Of a DNA stretch of 30,000 nucleotides, positions 18,701 through 28,749 are shown piece after piece (position 1 is the first letter of the stretch; every line of letters starts with the position of its first letter). The translations under genes were made by a program, and so were the position numbers. The stretch is taken from positions 122,501 to 152,500 of the forward strand of contig NW_026728907.1 in the NCBI RefSeq assembly GCF_030272615.1. The letters are read 5' to 3'. This stretch comes from Cryptomeria japonica (Eukaryota; Streptophyta; Pinopsida; Cupressales; Cupressaceae). The notes beneath the pieces are model-generated. The model searched no databases, was not told the origin of the DNA, and saw nothing but the letters and a program-made list of their open reading frames with translations.

Positions 18701-20246
18701 CTCCTTGGTACGCACCAGGGCGCGCAACCCAGCCAAGGTGCTCACCCCGGCGAAGGTGCACGCGAGGTGCGCACCCGGGGCAAACCGGGCTCGGACTTCG
18801 TGCACGCCGCACCTTGGAGCACACATCGGAGCGCTCCCGGGTTCGCACCAGCATTGCGCACCTTTGATGCGCTGCCTTCACTAATTTCCAGAAAAGGCAA
18901 AAAAAAGAAAAAAATGAGATTTTAAAATTTTCGTTTTGAAAGATAGTGAAAAAAACGGAACGCGGGTGCCATCTTGAGCCCGCCCTGGTGTGCAGCCCAG
19001 GCAAGTTGTGCGCACCAAGGCACCCACCCTGGCCAAGGTGGGTCACGGGGTGGGTCCTAGGGTGGGTAACGGGGTGGGTACTAAGGTGCGTGCCAAGGTG
19101 GGTCATAGGGTGGGTGCCAAGGTGGGCACCAGGGTGGGTGTGCACCAACCCTAGCCAGGGTAGGTCACGGGGTGGTTGTCGGGGTGGGCGTCAAGGAGCC
19201 AAGGTGGGTGGCAAGTAGCCAAGTTGCGTGCCAAGGTGGGTGTCGGGGTGGGTGCCAAGGATCCAAGGTGGGTGCCAAGGAACCAAGGTGGGTGTCTGGG
19301 TGGGTGCCGAGGTGGGAGCCAGGGTGGGTCCCAAGGTGAGTGCAAAGGTGGGTGCCAGGGTCAAGGTGAGTGCCAATGTGGGTTCCAAGGTGCCAGGGTC
19401 AGGGTGAGTGCCAATGTGGGTTCAAAGGTGCTAAGTTGGGTGCGAGGTTGGGTGCGAGGGTGGGTGGGTGCCAAGGTGTGCTAGGTGGAAGCCCGGGTGG
19501 GTCGGCATCCCATGGGTGTCGAGTTGGGTGCCTGATGGGTGCTTCTTGTCAAGTTTTAGTCGTCGGGACTCATTTCGAGCCTTAGAGGTCGTTTCTTGTC
19601 CGGTTGCCCTGTCTTCGACCTGGGAACCCAATTTTGGTCCTCGGGTCCCATTTTTTTTTGTCTCGCATCCCACTTTTGGCCTGTGGCCTTTTCGGGGTCG
19701 ATTCTCGTTTTGGGCATCAGAGCATGTTTCTTCTCCTAAAACCCAATATTTGTTTATTAAGTCTCGGAACACATTTTTGTTCTCGTGGACCCATCATGGG
19801 TCTTGGAACGCATTTGTGGTCCTTGGGTCCCATTTTGCATCCCGAAACTTGTGTTTTGGTGCTTGATCCCTATTTTGGGTGCCCACCTTGCACCAAGTGC
19901 GCACCCGGGGCAAACCGAGCGCCTTGGTGCACCGGGGCAAGATCGAGCGTGCACCCGAGGCGCCCCGAACATGCACCAAGGTGCACTCGGCCCACATGTG
20001 AGCGCAGGTCGTTGCGCCCGAGGTGGTGTGTGGGCACCGCGTTGCAGACGGGACACTGCACGCACACGACGCCCCCTCCAGGTGCACGCACGTAGGCCGG
20101 GCCGGGTGCACACCCGACGCCCTAGCAAGGTGCGCGCACCCGGGCAGGGCTCACACTTGGCGAACGGGGCGCACTTCGCGAGGGAGGGTGTGCACCTCGA
20201 CGGGGGTGGGTGGCCGGGGTGGATTCGCACGTGGGTCGCGGTTTGC

Positions 20247-20274
20247 TAAGTACACACTGCGACAAGCTCATAAC
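20247..20274 (+). promoter_or_regulatory. 5S upstream element, copy 2
   Basis: Identical to copy 1: TAAGTA at -28 to -23 and C at -1. Confidence 0.6.
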
Positions 20275-20394
20275 GGGTGCGATCATACCAGCGTTAGTGC
20301 ACCGGATCCCATCAGAACTCCGCAGTTAAGCGCGCTTGGGCCGGAGTAGTACTGGGATGGGTGACCTCCCGGGAAGTCCCGGTGTTGCACCCTT
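20275..20394 (+). rRNA. 5S ribosomal RNA gene, copy 2
   Basis: Identical by eye to copy 1 over all 120 nt, 8197 bp to its right, with intact terminal helix and internal control region. It sits inside higher-order unit 2 with no 35S gene between it and copy 1. It should be as competent for Pol III transcription as copy 1. Confidence 0.98.
20324..20366 (+). promoter_or_regulatory. 5S internal control region, copy 2
   Basis: A box AGTTAAGCGCGCTTG at 20324-20338 and C box GGATGGGTGACC at 20355-20366, both unchanged from copy 1. Confidence 0.9.
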
Positions 20395-20398
20395 TTTT
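20393..20398 (+). terminator. Pol III terminator after 5S copy 2
   Basis: Six T directly after GCACCC, followed by AG and five more T. Confidence 0.9.
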
Positions 20399-20826
20399 AG
20401 TTTTTCGCCGGGCGTCGCAATGCTATTTGAATAAACCTTTTGCCCGTTTGCGTTCTCGTCGGGGCCGGGCCGGGCCGGGGTGCGCTGCCCGCACTACCGC
20501 GCGCGCGGGGGCGACACCGAGCGCGCACCCGAGGCGCCCCGAGCACACAGGCCACGGTGCAACCCGGGCGTTGTGCGCGCACCCCGGTGCGCCCGAGGTG
20601 CTGCGCGCGCACCCAGGTGAAATCGGTGTGCACCTCGGCCAGTGCGCGCTCGGTCGAGTCGCGCACGTTGGCCAAGGTGCACGGTGATGTTTCTTACTCT
20701 AAGGTTCCGCACCAGACGCCCGGGACAGGTGAGCGAAGCTGGGCGGGGCCGGGTGCGCGGCCGGGGCAGGTGCACGCAGCTGGAGAGAGCTTTGGAGCAC
20801 ACTTCGGAGCGCACCAATGATGCGCT

Positions 20827-23800
20827 CCATTCAAAAGTTTCCTGAAAAGGCAAAAAAAGTTGAGATTATAGAATTTCCCACTTGAGAGATTGTAAAAAAA
20901 AAAAATTTAAAATGAAGGAAACGCGGGTGCCAAGGTGTGCGCAGCCCAGCCAAGGTGTGCGCACCAAGGCGCCCACCCTGGCGAAGGTGCACGCAAGGTG
21001 CGCACCCGAGGCAAACCGGACAATTAACCCAACTTTCGACTTCGCGCGCACCTTGGAGCGCACTTCGGAGCGCTCCTTGGTGCGCACCAATCTTGGGCAC
21101 CTCGGAGTGCACCATGGCGCCCACCAAGGTGCGCACCCGGGGCAAACCGAGCTCCGACTTCGTGCGCACCTTGGAGCGCACGAAAGGTGCGCACCATGGC
21201 GCCCACCAAGGTGCGCAGCCCAGCCAAGGCGTGCGCATCAAGGTGCGCACCCTGGCGAAGGTGCGCACCCGGGGCAAACCGAGCTCCGACTTCGTGCGCA
21301 CCTTGGAGCGCACAAAAGGTGCGCAACCCAGCCAAGGTGTGCGCACCCCGGTCAAACCGAGCTCCGAATCGTGCGCACCAGAGGTGCACGCCATCGTGCG
21401 CACCTTGGAGCACACTTCGGAGCCCTCCTTGGTGCGCGCCGATGTTGCGCACCTCGGAGCGCACCCGGGGAAAACAATGCAATTAACCCGACTTTCGACT
21501 TCGTGGGCACCTCGGAGCGCTCTCGGGTTCGCACCTCGGAGCACACCGAGGTGCGCACCTTTGATGCGCTGCCTTCACCAATTTCCAGAAAAGGCAAGAA
21601 AACATTGAGAAGGTGTGCGCACCGAGGTGCCCACCCTGGCGAAGGTGCACGCGAGGTGCGCACCCGGGGCAAACCGGGCTCCGACTTCGTGCACGCCGCA
21701 CCTTGGAGCACACTTCGGAGCGCTCCTTGGTGCGCACCAGGGCGCGCAACCCAGCCGAGGTGCCCACCCCGGCGAAGGTGCACGCGAGGTGCGCACCCGG
21801 GGCAAACCGGGCTCCGACTTCGTGCACGCCATGGTGCCCACCGCGGCGAAGGTGCACGCGAGGTGCGCACCCGGGGCAAACCGGGCTCCGACTTCGTGCA
21901 CGCCGCACCTTGGAGCACACTTCGGAGCGCTCCTTGGTGCGCACCATGGTGCCCACCAGGGCGCGCAACCCCGCCGAAGGTGCACGCGAGGTGCGCACCC
22001 GGGGCAAACCGGGCTCCGACTTCGTGCACGCCGCACCTTGGAGCACACTTCGGAGCGCTCCTTGGTGCGCACCATGGTGCCCACCAGGGCGCGCAACCCC
22101 GCCGAAGGTGCACGCGAGGTGCGCACCCGGGGCAAACCGGGCTCCGACTTCGTGCACGCCATGGTGCGCACCGCGGCGAAGGTGCGCACCCGGGGCAAAC
22201 CGGGCTCCGACTTCGTGCACGCCGCACCTTGGAGCACACTTCGGAGCGCTCCTTGGTGCGCACCAGGGCGCGCAACCCAGCCGAGGTGCCCACCCCGGCG
22301 AAGGTGCACGCGAGGTGCGTACCCGGGGCAAACCGGGCTCCGACTTCGTGCACGCCGCACCTTGGAGCACACTTCGGAGCGCTCCTTGGTGCGCACCATG
22401 GTGCCCACCAGGCCGCGCAACCCAGCCAAGGTGTGCGCACCAAGGTGCACGCGAGGTGCGCACCCGGGGCAAACCGGGGTCCGACTTCGTGCACGCCGCA
22501 CCTTGGAGCACACATCGGGGCGCTCCCGGGTTCGCACCGGCGTTGCGCACCGTGGTGGGCACCTCGGAGCACACCAAGGTGGGCAGCGAGGTGCGCACCT
22601 TTGATGCGATGCCTTCACTAATTTCCATAAAAGGCAAAAAAAAAACGAGATTTTAAAATTTCCGTTTTGAAAGATAGTGAGAAAAAGGGAATGCTGGTGC
22701 CATCTTGAGCCCGCCCTGGTGCGCAGCCCAGCCAAGGTGTGCGCACCAAGGTGCCCACCCTGGCGAAGGTGCGCGCCCGGGCAATTAACCCAACTTCCAA
22801 CTTCGCGCGCGCCAGGGTGGGAGCGCACCCAACAACCGGGCCTGGGAAGAGCCAATGCGAGAAACCCCACCAAACGCTCTGACAAAAAAAGAGGGGGCGC
22901 TCCAGTAACCCCGCTTCGGAGCGCACCCTGGGCAAACCCAGCCAAGGTGCCCACCCCGGCCAAGGTGCAGGCGAGGTGCGCACCCGGGGCAAACCGGGCT
23001 CCGACAACGTGCACGCCGCACCTTGGAGCACACTTCGTAGCGCTCCCGGGTGCGCACCTCAGAGCACACCAAGGTGGGCAGCGAGGTGCGCACCTTTGAT
23101 GCGCTGCCTTCACTAATTTCCAGAAAAGGCAAAAAAAAAAGGAGATTTTAAAATTTCCGTTTTGAAAGATAGTGAAAAAAACGGAACGCGCGTGCCATCT
23201 TGAGCCCGCCCTGGTGCGCAGCCCAGGTAAGGTGCCCACCCTGGCAAAGGTGCGCACCCGGGCAATTAACCCTACTTCCGACTTCGTGCGCGCCAGGGTG
23301 GCAACCGGGCCTCGGAAGAGCCAATGCGAGAAACCCCACCAAACGCTCCGACAAAAAAAGAGGCGGCGCTCCAATAACCCCGCTTCGGAGCGCAGCCGGG
23401 GCAAACCCAGCCAAGGTGCCCACCCCGACGAAGGTGCACGCGAGGTGCGCACCCGGGGCAAACCGGGCTCCGACAACGTGCACGCAGCACCTTGGAGCAC
23501 ACTTCGAAGCACTCCCGGGTGCCCACCGGCGTTGCGCACCGTGGTGGGCAGCGAGGTGCGCACCTTTGATGCGCTGCCTTCACTAATTTCCAGAAAAAGG
23601 CAAAAAAAAATGAGATTTTAAAATTTCCGTTTTGAAAGATAGTGAAAAAAAAGGAACGCGGGTGCCATCTTGAGCCCGCCCTGGTGCGCAGCCTAGGCAA
23701 GGCATGCGCACCAAGGTGCCCACCCGAGGTGCACACCCGGGGCAAACCGGGCTCCGACTTCGTGCAGGCCGCACCTTGGAGCACACTTCGGAGCGCTCCT

Positions 23801-26800
23801 TGGTGCGCACCATGGTGCCCACCAGGGCGCGCAACCCAGCCAAGGTCTGCACACTAAGGTGCCCACCCCGGCGAAGGTGCACGCGAGGTGCGCACCCGGG
23901 GCAAACCGGGCTCCGACTTCGTGCACGCCATGGTGCCCACCGCGGCGAAGGTGCACGCGAGGTGCGCACCCGGGGCAAACCGGGCTCCGACTTCGTGCAC
24001 GCCGCACCTTGGAGCACACTTCGGAGCGCTCCTTGGTGCGCACCATGGTGCCCACCAGGGCGCGCAACCCAGCCAAGGTGTGCGCACCAAGGTGCACGCG
24101 AGGTGCGCACCCGGGGCAAACCGGGGTCCGACTTCGTGCACGCCGCACCTTGGAGCACACATCGGAGCGCTCCCAGGTTCGCACCAGCGTTGCGCACCTT
24201 TGATGCGCTGCCTTCACTAATTTCCAGAAAAGGCAAAAAAAAACGATATTTTAAAATTTCCGTTCTGAAAGATAGTGAAAAAAACGGAACGCGGGTGCCA
24301 TCTTGAGCCCTTCCTGGTGCGCAGCCCAGGCAAGTTGTGCGCACCAAGGTGCCCACCCTGGCGGAGGTGCGCGCCCGGGGCAAACCGGGCTCCGACTTCG
24401 TGCACTGCATGGTGCCCACCAAGGCGCGCAACCCAGCCAAGGTGCCCACCGCAGCGAAGGTGCACGCGAGGTGCACACCCGGGGCAAACCGGGCTCCGAC
24501 TTCGTGCACGCCGCACCTTGGAGCACACTTCAGAGCGCTCCTTGGTGCGCACCAGGGCGCGCAACCCAGCCGAGGTGCCCACCCCGGCGAAGGTGCACGC
24601 GAGGTGCGCACCCGGGGCAAACCGGGCTCCGACTTCGTGCACGCCATGGTGCCCACCGCGGCGAAGGTGCGCACCCGGGGCAAACCGGGCTCCGACTTCG
24701 TGCACGCCGCACCTTGGAGCACACTTCGGAGCGCTCCTTGGTGCGCACCATGGTGCCCACCAGGCCGCGCAACCCAGCCAAGGTGTGCGCACCAAGGTGC
24801 ACGCGAGGTGCGCACCCGGGGCAAACCGGGGTCCGACTTCGTGCACGCCGCACCTTGGAGCACACATCGGGGCGCTCCCGGGTTCGCACCGGCGTTGCGC
24901 ACCGTGGTGGGCACCTCGGAGCACACCAAGGTGGGCAGCGAGGTGCGCACCTTTGATGCGATGCCTTCACTAATTTCCATAAAAGGCAAAAAAAAAACGA
25001 GATTTTAAAATTTCCGTTTTGAAAGATAGTGAGAAAAAGGGAATGCTGGTGCCATCTTGAGCCCGCCCTGGTGCGCAGCCCAGCCAAGGTTTGCGCACCA
25101 AGGTGCCCACCCTGGCGAAGGTGCGCGCCCGGGCAATTAACCCAACTTCCAACTTCGCGCGCGCCAGGGTGGGAGCGCACCCAACAACCGGGCCTGGGAA
25201 GAGCCAATGCGAGAAACCCCACCAAACTCTCTGACAAAAAAAGAGGGGGCGCTCCAGTAACCCCGCTTCGGAGCGCACCCTGGGCAAACCCAGCCAAGGT
25301 GCCCACCCCGGCCAAGGTGCAGGCGAGGTGCGCACCCGGGGCAAACCGGGCTCCGACAACGTGCACGCCGCACCTTGGAGCACACTTCGTAGCGCTCCCG
25401 GGTGCGCACCTCAGAGCACACCAAGGTGGGCAGCGAGGTGCGCACCTTTGATGCGCTGCCTTCACTAATTTCCAGAAAAGGCAAAAAAAAAAGGAGATTT
25501 TAAAATTTCCGTTTTGAAAGATAGTGAAAAAAACGGAACGCGCGTGCCATCTTGAGCCCGCCCTGGTGCGCAGCCCAGGTAAGGTGCCACCCTGGCAAAG
25601 GTGCGCACCCGGGCAATTAACCCTACTTCCGACTTCGTGCGCGCCAGGGTGGCAACCGGGCCTCGGAAGAGCCAATGCGAGAAACCCCACCAAACGCTCC
25701 GACAAAAAAAGAGGCGGCGCTCCAATAACCCCGCTTCGGAGCGCAGCCGGGGCAAACCAAGCCAAGGTGCCCACCCCGACGAAGGTGCACGCGAGGTGCG
25801 CACCCGGGGCAAACCGGGCTCCGACAACGTGCACGCAGCACCTTGGAGCACACTTCGAAGCACTCCCGGGTGCCCACCGGCGTTGCGCACCGTGGTGGGC
25901 AGCGAGGTGCGCACCTTTGATGCGCTGCCTTCACTAATTTCCAGAAAAAGGCAAAAAAAAATGAGATTTTAAAATTTCCGTTTTGAAAGATAGTGAAAAA
26001 AAAGGAACGCGGGTGCCATCTTGAGCCCGCCCTGGTGCGCAGCCCAGGCAAGGCATGCGCACCAAGGTGCCCACCCGAGGTGCACACCCGGGGCAAACCG
26101 GGCTCCGACTTCGTGCAGGCCGCACCTTGGAGCACACTTCGGAGCGCTCCTTGGTGCGCACCATGGTGCCCACCAGGGCGCACCCGAGGCAAACCGGGCT
26201 CCGACTTCGTGCACGCCGCACCTTGGAGCACACATCGGAGCGCTCCCAGGTTCGCACCAGCGTTGCGCACCTTTGATGCGCTGCCTTCACTAATTTCCAG
26301 AAAAGGCAAAAAAAAACGATATTTTAAAATTTCCGTTCTGAAAGATAGTGAAAAAAACGGAACGCGGGTGCCATCTTGAGCCCTTCCTGATGCGCAGCCC
26401 AGGCAAGTTGTGCGCACCAAGGTGCCCACCCTGGCGGAGGTGCGCGCCCGGGGCAAACCGGGCTCCGACTTCGTGCACTGCATGGTGCCCACCAAGGCGC
26501 GCAACCCAGCCAAGGTGCCCACCGCAGCGAAGGTGCACGCGAGGTGCGCACCCGAGGTGCACACCCGGGGCAAACCGGGCTCCGACTTCGTGCACGCCGC
26601 ACCTTGGAGCACACTTCAGAGCGCTCCTTGGTACGCACCAGGGCGCGCAACCCAGCCAAGGTGCTCACCCCGGCGAAGGTGCACGCGAGGTGCGCACCCG
26701 GGGCAAACCGGGCTCGGACTTCGTGCACGCCGCACCTTGGAGCACACATCGGAGCGCTCCCGGGTTCGCACCAGCATTGCGCACCTTTGATGCGCTGCCT

Positions 26801-26943
26801 TCACTAATTTCCAGAAAAGGCAAAAAAAAGAAAAAAATGAGATTTTAAAATTTCCGTTTTGAAAGATAGTGAAAAAAACGGAACGCGGGTGCCATCTTGA
26901 GCCCGCCCTGGTGTGCAGCCCAGGCAAGTTGTGCGCACCAAGG
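20827..26943. repeat. GC-rich mosaic with AT-rich blocks (unit 2)
   Basis: Same order as 12630-19020 of unit 1. AT-rich block starts are at about 20827 (diverged), 21574, 22614, 23109, 23579, 24213, 24966, 25461, 25930, 26286 and 26800. The block equivalent to 15942 of unit 1 is missing with the 274-bp segment. No gene is supported anywhere in it. Confidence 0.9.
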
Positions 26944-28169
26944 CACCCACCCTGGCCAAGGTGGGTCACGGGGTGGGTCCTAGGGTGGGTAACGGGGTGG
27001 GTACTAAGGTGCGTGCCAAGGTGGGTCATAGGGTGGGTGCCAAGGTGGGCACCAGGGTGGGTGTGCACCAACCCTAGCCAGGGTAGGTCACGGGGTGGTT
27101 GTCGGGGTGGGCGTCAAGGAGCCAAGGTGGGTGGCAAGTAGCCAAGTTGCGTGCCAAGGTGGGTGTCGGGGTGGGTGCCAAGGATCCAAGGTGGGTGCCA
27201 AGGAACCAAGGTGGGTGTCTGGGTGGGTGCCGAGGTGGGAGCCAGGGTGGGTCCCAAGGTGAGTGCAAAGGTGGGTGCCAGGGTCAAGGTGAGTGCCAAT
27301 GTGGGTTCCAAGGTGCCAGGGTCAGGGTGAGTGCCAATGTGGGTTCAAAGGTGCTAAGTTGGGTGCGAGGTTGGGTGCGAGGGTGGGTGGGTGCCAAGGT
27401 GTGCTAGGTGGAAGCCCGGGTGGGTCGGCATCCCATGGGTGTCGAGTTGGGTGCCTGATGGGTGCTTCTTGTCAAGTTTTAGTCGTCGGGACTCATTTCG
27501 AGCCTTAGAGGTCGTTTCTTGTCCGGTTGCCCTGTCTTCGACCTGGGAACCCAATTTTGGTCCTCGGGTCCCATTTTTTTTTGTCTCGCATCCCACTTTT
27601 GGCCTGTGGCCTTTTCGGGGTCGATTCTCGTTTTGGGCATCAGAGCATGTTTCTTCTCCTAAAACCCAATATTTGTTTATTAAGTCTCGGAACACATTTT
27701 TGTTCTCGTGGACCCATCATGGGTCTTGGAACGCATTTGTGGTCCTTGGGTCCCATTTTGCATCCCGAAACTTGTGTTTTGGTGCTTGATCCCTATTTTG
27801 GGTGCCCACCTTGCACCAAGTGCGCACCCGGGGCAAACCGAGCGCCTTGGTGCACCGGGGCAAGATCGAGCGTGCACCCGAGGCGCCCCGAACATGCACC
27901 AAGGTGCACTCGGCCCACATGTGAGCGCAGGTCGTTGCGCCCGAGGTGGTGTGTGGGCACCGCGTTGCAGACGGGACACTGCACGCACACGACGCCCCCT
28001 CCAGGTGCACGCACGTAGGCCGGGCCGGGTGCACACCCGACGCCCTAGCAAGGTGCGCGCACCCGGGCAGGGCTCACACTTGGCGAACGGGGCGCACTTC
28101 GCGAGGGAGGGTGTGCACCTCGACGGGGGTGGGTGGCCGGGGTGGATTCGCACGTGGGTCGCGGTTTGC

Positions 28170-28197
28170 TAAGTACACACTGCGACAAGCTCATAAC
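28170..28197 (+). promoter_or_regulatory. 5S upstream element, copy 3
   Basis: Identical to copies 1 and 2. Confidence 0.6.
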
Positions 28198-28317
28198 GGG
28201 TGCGATCATACCAGCGTTAGTGCACCGGATCCCATCAGAACTCCGCAGTTAAGCGCGCTTGGGCCGGAGTAGTACTGGGATGGGTGACCTCCCGGGAAGT
28301 CCCGGTGTTGCACCCTT
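28198..28317 (+). rRNA. 5S ribosomal RNA gene, copy 3
   Basis: Identical by eye to copies 1 and 2 over all 120 nt, 7923 bp to the right of copy 2. Helix I ends (GGGTGC and GCACCC) and control boxes are intact. The array of 5S-bearing units probably continues past the window. Confidence 0.98.
28247..28289 (+). promoter_or_regulatory. 5S internal control region, copy 3
   Basis: A box at 28247-28261 and C box at 28278-28289, unchanged. Confidence 0.9.
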
Positions 28318-28321
28318 TTTT
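28316..28321 (+). terminator. Pol III terminator after 5S copy 3
   Basis: Six T directly after GCACCC, as in the other copies. Confidence 0.9.
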
Positions 28322-28749
28322 AGTTTTTCGCCGGGCGTCGCAATGCTATTTGAATAAACCTTTTGCCCGTTTGCGTTCTCGTCGGGGCCGGGCCGGGCCG
28401 GGGTGCGCTGCCCGCACTACCGCGCGCGCGGGGGCGACACCGAGCGCGCACCCGAGGCGCCCCGAGCACACAGGCCACGGTGCAACCCGGGCGTTGTGCG
28501 CGCACCCCGGTGCGCCCGAGGTGCTGCGCGCGCACCCAGGTGAAATCGGTGTGCACCTCGGCCAGTGCGCGCTCGGTCGAGTCGCGCACGTTGGCCAAGG
28601 TGCACGGTGATGTTTCTTACTCTAAGGTTCCGCACCAGACGCCCGGGACAGGTGAGCGAAGCTGGGCGGGGCCGGGTGCGCGGCCGGGGCAGGTGCACGC
28701 AGCTGGAGAGAGCTTTGGAGCACACTTTGGAGCGCACCAATGATGCGCT

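Larger units (their letters stand above)
13377..18990. repeat. AT-rich conserved blocks (11 copies in unit 1)
   Basis: Blocks of about 110 bp begin TTCACTAATTTCCAGAAAAGGC, written here as TTCACTAATTTCC plus AGAAAAGGC. They continue with an A run, GATTTTAAAATTTCCG, TTTTGAAAGATAGTGAAA and GGTGCCATCTTGAGCCC. Starts: 13377 (diverged), 14417, 14912, 15382, 15942 (cut after TTTTAAAA), 16290, 17043, 17538, 18007, 18363 and 18877. Each is preceded by GCGCACCTTTGATGCG and followed by CCTGGTGCGCAGCCCAG. They contrast sharply with the GC-rich modules between them. TTCACTA at one side and TAGTGAA at the other form short inverted arms around the TTTTAAAA centre. Confidence 0.92.
10824..19020. repeat. Higher-order repeat unit 1 (8197 bp, contains a 5S gene)
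   Basis: Every landmark from 10824 to 15732 recurs 8197 bp to the right, and from 16007 to 19020 recurs 7923 bp to the right. By eye only a handful of single-base differences separate unit 1 from unit 2 (for example near 14155, 15497, 15654 and 18931), together with one 274-bp length difference. Order: minisatellite tail, T-rich block, CpG-rich block, 5S gene, CpG-rich block, then module mosaic with AT-rich blocks. The near-identity implies very recent duplication, active homogenisation, or an assembly artefact. Confidence 0.97.
19021..26943. repeat. Higher-order repeat unit 2 (7923 bp, contains a 5S gene)
   Basis: Copy of unit 1, shorter by 274 bp because the segment 15733-16006 of unit 1 has no counterpart (junction at 23929). 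It starts with CACCCACCCTGGCC and ends with GCGCACCAAGG. It carries the same nested 2.6-kb duplication as unit 1, so that duplication is older than the 8-kb one. Confidence 0.97.

Noticed and set aside
13377-18990. AT-rich blocks as LTRs or MITE ends
   Set aside because: No flanking target duplications, coding remnants or terminal TG..CA were seen. Blocks always occur in the same module context, as expected for spacer subrepeats.
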